Assembly (NCBI GenBank): GCA_016763235.1
Contig: JAESUE010000384.1
Span: 1-10,031 of the forward strand
Direction of reading: 5' to 3'
Length of the DNA stretch: 10,031 bases
Source of the DNA: Pseudomonadales bacterium
GTDB taxonomy: Bacteria > Pseudomonadota > Gammaproteobacteria > Pseudomonadales > UBA3067
A program made the position numbers and the translations under genes. The notes under the pieces are model-generated. The model worked only from the letters and a program-made list of their open reading frames with translations, searched no databases and had not been told where the DNA came from. Of this stretch, positions 8,073 through 10,031 are shown one piece after another (position 1 is the stretch's first letter; the number at the start of each line of letters is the position of its first letter).

Positions 8073-8143
8073 AGCGCTCAGGCTATTGATGAGTGTGTTT
8101 ATGTATTTGTTTGCACAACGACTAGAATTTAGAGACAGGTGTA

Positions 8144-8155
8144 GACACTACGGCG
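8144..8155 (-). promoter_or_regulatory. Possible ops-like (RfaH recruitment) element
   Basis: CGCCGTAGTGTC on the minus strand agrees with the ops consensus GGCGGTAGNNTG at the GTAG core and several flanking positions, with mismatches at positions 1, 4 and 12. It would lie about 60 bases after the predicted transcription start, inside the untranslated leader of a polysaccharide operon, which is where ops elements act. RfaH-type factors bind the paused polymerase there and reduce termination in long operons. The match is imperfect, so this is a candidate only. Confidence 0.35.
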
Positions 8156-8219
8156 ATCGTTCCCTAACGATATTCCCAACCAAAATTAATATTTTCTATT
8201 TTATTTTTGGCTAGTACTT

Positions 8220-8248
8220 TATATAGGAAATCCTCGGGGATCTGTCAA
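8220..8248 (-). promoter_or_regulatory. Sigma70-type promoter for the wza-wzz-wzy part of the operon
   Basis: On the minus strand a perfect TTGACA (8243-8248) is separated by 17 bases from TATATA (8220-8225), which matches four of six TATAAT positions. TATAAA two bases further on is a closer hexamer, at 19-base spacing. It begins 27 bases after the wzi stop and would start RNA near 8213, giving an untranslated leader of about 230 bases before the exporter ATG. With the larger gap here, this suggests a separate transcription unit or an internal boost for the export genes. Confidence 0.65.
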
Positions 8249-8275
8249 ATTTTTGGCGACAAATGGCCAGTATAT

Positions 8276-9805
8276 TTAATTTAGGACTAACGACACTCCC
8301 ATGTAGACTGCATATTTTCCAACCAATGCAATTTCGCTACGAAGGTCTTCATTTCGAACATAACCTCCATAATAATAAGTTAAATTTTTCCTTTTGAGGC
8401 TAATTAATTCATCTTGATATTTCACTTCCACAAATTTTTGTTTGGCGCTAGAGTTTCGGTTTGCATCAGGCAGTACTTCCGGGTTATTCCCACGATTAAT
8501 GGCGACCCAGCTAATCACCAAATTGGTTGTAGCGAGAGGCCTTATTCCTACTATACCAAACGAAAATGCTAACGTGTCGCGATCAAAACTAGTCCCTATC
8601 GGCCGCTCTAAATATCGATAACCTGTCTGATAAATTCCATTTCCATACGCTGTATCCCAGAGTCTACTTTTCTGATAAAAATCAAGTGCACTATCGACCC
8701 CTTCAAAATAGACACGTATCGACTGATAACGAGCTTGGCCCGATGGCGAAACCGGGAAGGACCCACCTATTAATCCCATTTTTCTGCTCGGCAAACCCCC
8801 TCCTTCATCTTCTCCTATCGTCTGAAAATAAAAATCGATGTTTTTATTCATGATTTCTCGAGAGTATCGAATATCATACCCCGCCAACTGATTGCCAGGC
8901 TCTTCACCCTCGGAGTTACGTCCATTATCTATACCAGCCAACATATCCAGCAATATACCAACGCTTTTTTTACGTCCCTCTCCAGCGAATTGCGCTGCTC
9001 GTGACAGCCCTAACTCAACACTTTCGAAAGGTCTAAATCCGACTCTCATCTTCCAAAAAAGCGCTTTAGGCACAAAACGCTCTTCCTCCATTTGAGATAG
9101 CGACGTTGATAGATACCAGGGGCCGATCCAGGACACCAATAGATTGCTAGGTGCCTCACTTGCTTGCCCGATGAGTGTAATACCCGGCATTGAGGAAGCG
9201 TTAGTAGAAACTATAAGGGAATTCTCCCACCCACCTCCCCACCACTGATCGATATACCCGACTCCAATCCACCAATTCTTAATTTGAATTCCAGCGTAAC
9301 TTCCTTCTAAACTTCCGTGGTCGTCTAGTACCTCGTCGTCCAATAGATTGCCTCGCAATCTAATATCTAAGCTATCCGATTCATATGTAGTACTAACGCT
9401 AAATGAGGAATTATTTCGAATAACAGAACCAAAATTCCTAAATAAAAATCTATCGGTAGAAGCAATTGCGCTAATCTGAGTATATGCCCCCGAATTATTG
9501 CTCGAAAAATATTTCATAAGCCGTATGTAACTCGAAAATTCCTCTATCGATAGTGTACTCGGCTCAATTTCATTAAGACTAAGCAATAGATTGCGACCGT
9601 TTTGCGGCCATGCAGAAATAGTAAGTTTTAAATCACCTGACGATACCAATATTTCGACATCATGCCGCAACGAAAAATCACCTGGCATAATCCAACTATG
9701 GGGGGCCGCTACACTACTGATAAACAGGCACAAGACAAAGATTGTCGTAGCAGCAAATAGTACATTAGGCCGCCTCGAAGCACTGACCTTTTGATTGTTT
9801 GCCAA
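8276..9805 (-). CDS. wzi: Wzi-family capsule assembly outer-membrane protein
   Basis: A 509-residue protein close to the usual Wzi length. Wzi is an outer-membrane beta-barrel that binds exported polysaccharide and helps hold it on the cell surface. Residues 1-34 form a signal peptide (basic SRRPN, hydrophobic core VLFAATTIFVLCLF, cleavage near SVA-APH). Family motifs follow in order: SWIMPGDFSLRHDVEIL...G (37-57); WWIGVGYIDQWWGGGW (178-193) with NSLIVSTNASSMPGI (195-209); AQFAGEGR (271-278); YDIRYS (310-315); and GYRYLERPIGTSFDRDT (395-411). The C-terminus ends in alternating hydrophobic residues (YAVYMGVSLVLN), as barrels do. The start is TTG at 9805, with GGAGGAG at 9815-9821; the first internal Met (40) would remove the signal peptide. 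It begins 39 bases after the glycosyltransferase stop, so the two are probably cotranscribed. Confidence 0.93.
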   Translation of the reverse strand: MANNQKVSASRRPNVLFAATTIFVLCLFISSVAAPHSWIMPGDFSLRHDVEILVSSGDLKLTISAWPQNGRNLLLSLNEIEPSTLSIEEFSSYIRLMKYFSSNNSGAYTQISAIASTDRFLFRNFGSVIRNNSSFSVSTTYESDSLDIRLRGNLLDDEVLDDHGSLEGSYAGIQIKNWWIGVGYIDQWWGGGWENSLIVSTNASSMPGITLIGQASEAPSNLLVSWIGPWYLSTSLSQMEEERFVPKALFWKMRVGFRPFESVELGLSRAAQFAGEGRKKSVGILLDMLAGIDNGRNSEGEEPGNQLAGYDIRYSREIMNKNIDFYFQTIGEDEGGGLPSRKMGLIGGSFPVSPSGQARYQSIRVYFEGVDSALDFYQKSRLWDTAYGNGIYQTGYRYLERPIGTSFDRDTLAFSFGIVGIRPLATTNLVISWVAINRGNNPEVLPDANRNSSAKQKFVEVKYQDELISLKRKNLTYYYGGYVRNEDLRSEIALVGKYAVYMGVSLVLN

Positions 9806-9814
9806 TTTAACACT

Positions 9815-9821
9815 CTCCTCC
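9815..9821 (-). promoter_or_regulatory. Strong Shine-Dalgarno site that fixes the wzi TTG start
   Basis: GGAGGAG on the minus strand ends 9 bases before the TTG at 9805. It is the strongest ribosome site in the window. Together with the signal peptide that starts right after the TTG, it makes this non-ATG start secure. Confidence 0.75.
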
Positions 9822-9844
9822 GAATCGTTACTATTTGGTAGGTA

Positions 9845-10031
9845 TCAGCTTACTAATCGCCCCAGATCTTCCACTTCATCTAAAATTCTATAATATTGAG
9901 ATTCCATTTTTTTCATTTCATTTTTGTGATCATTTCTGTCCACGATCGTTTTTCTTCCCAATGCTCCAATTCGCTCTCGTAAAGGATTATCTTTTAGCAA
10001 CAATAGAATATTTTTTGCTACGTCTTTAGAA
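9845..10031 (-). CDS. Glycosyltransferase, C-terminal end (cut by window edge)
   Basis: The last 61 codons and TGA stop of a gene that enters from the right edge. The readable part, SKDVAKNILLLLKDNPLRER then IGALGRKTIVDRNDHKNEMKK and a final MESQYYRILDEVE, has the usual tail of GT-B fold group 1/GT4 glycosyltransferases. In these, a helix chooses how many residues precede the D/N-P-x-x-R-xx-(L/I/M)G-xx-(G/A)R segment, and a last helix packs back on the N-terminal domain. The enzyme would add a sugar to the lipid-linked repeat unit in the cytoplasm. Donor and acceptor cannot be inferred because the catalytic region is outside the window. The alternative of an unrelated helical tail is less likely given the context. 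Confidence 0.7.
   Translation of the reverse strand, partial: SKDVAKNILLLLKDNPLRERIGALGRKTIVDRNDHKNEMKKMESQYYRILDEVEDLGRLVS

Larger units (their letters stand above)
7981..8275 (-). other. Long intergenic leader between wzi and the exporter gene
   Basis: A 295-base AT-rich stretch, by far the widest gap in an otherwise tight gene row. It holds the promoter, the ops-like element, the 15-base inverted repeat and the exporter ribosome site. I see no intrinsic terminator after wzi: TGGC and GCCA arms around an 8-base loop (about 8253-8268) are followed by A-rich, not T-rich, sequence on the transcribed strand. No convincing small ORF was found in it. Confidence 0.6.

Noticed and set aside
8253..8268. 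Possible terminator hairpin after wzi
   Set aside because: The stem is only four base pairs (TGGC/GCCA) with an 8-base loop, and the following bases are A-rich rather than a T-run.

Overview
The window is part of a Wzy-dependent surface polysaccharide (capsule or exopolysaccharide) locus from a Gram-negative bacterium. Every supported gene lies on the minus strand, so transcription runs from the high coordinates to the low ones. The DNA is AT-rich. A Wzi outer-membrane protein together with a large multi-SLBB Wza-type exporter suggests a gammaproteobacterium, perhaps a marine one; that placement is an inference from protein style, not a sequence match.

In transcription order the window holds: the last 61 codons of a glycosyltransferase (9845-10031, cut by the window edge); wzi, a capsule-assembly outer-membrane barrel (8276-9805, TTG start); a 295-base leader with a good sigma70-type promoter just after wzi and a possible RfaH/ops-like element; a Wza-type exporter with six SLBB-like repeats (5491-7980); a Wzz chain-length regulator (4506-5426); a 51-codon small ORF whose ATG overlaps the wzz stop (4354-4509); a predicted beta-propeller lipoprotein of unknown function (2076-4340, TTG start); a Wzy/ligase-type polytopic membrane protein (483-2051, TTG start); and the first 152 codons of a SAM-dependent methyltransferase (1-457, cut by the edge).

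Together these give a nearly complete export and assembly machine. Repeat units are built by glycosyltransferases, possibly modified by the methyltransferase, polymerised in the periplasm by Wzy under Wzz length control, exported through the SLBB pore and held at the surface by Wzi. No flippase, tyrosine kinase or priming transferase is in the window; they may lie outside it. The least explained parts are the propeller lipoprotein and the small ORF, which sit together between wzz and wzy. No tRNA, rRNA, CRISPR array, insertion sequence or convincing plus-strand gene was found.
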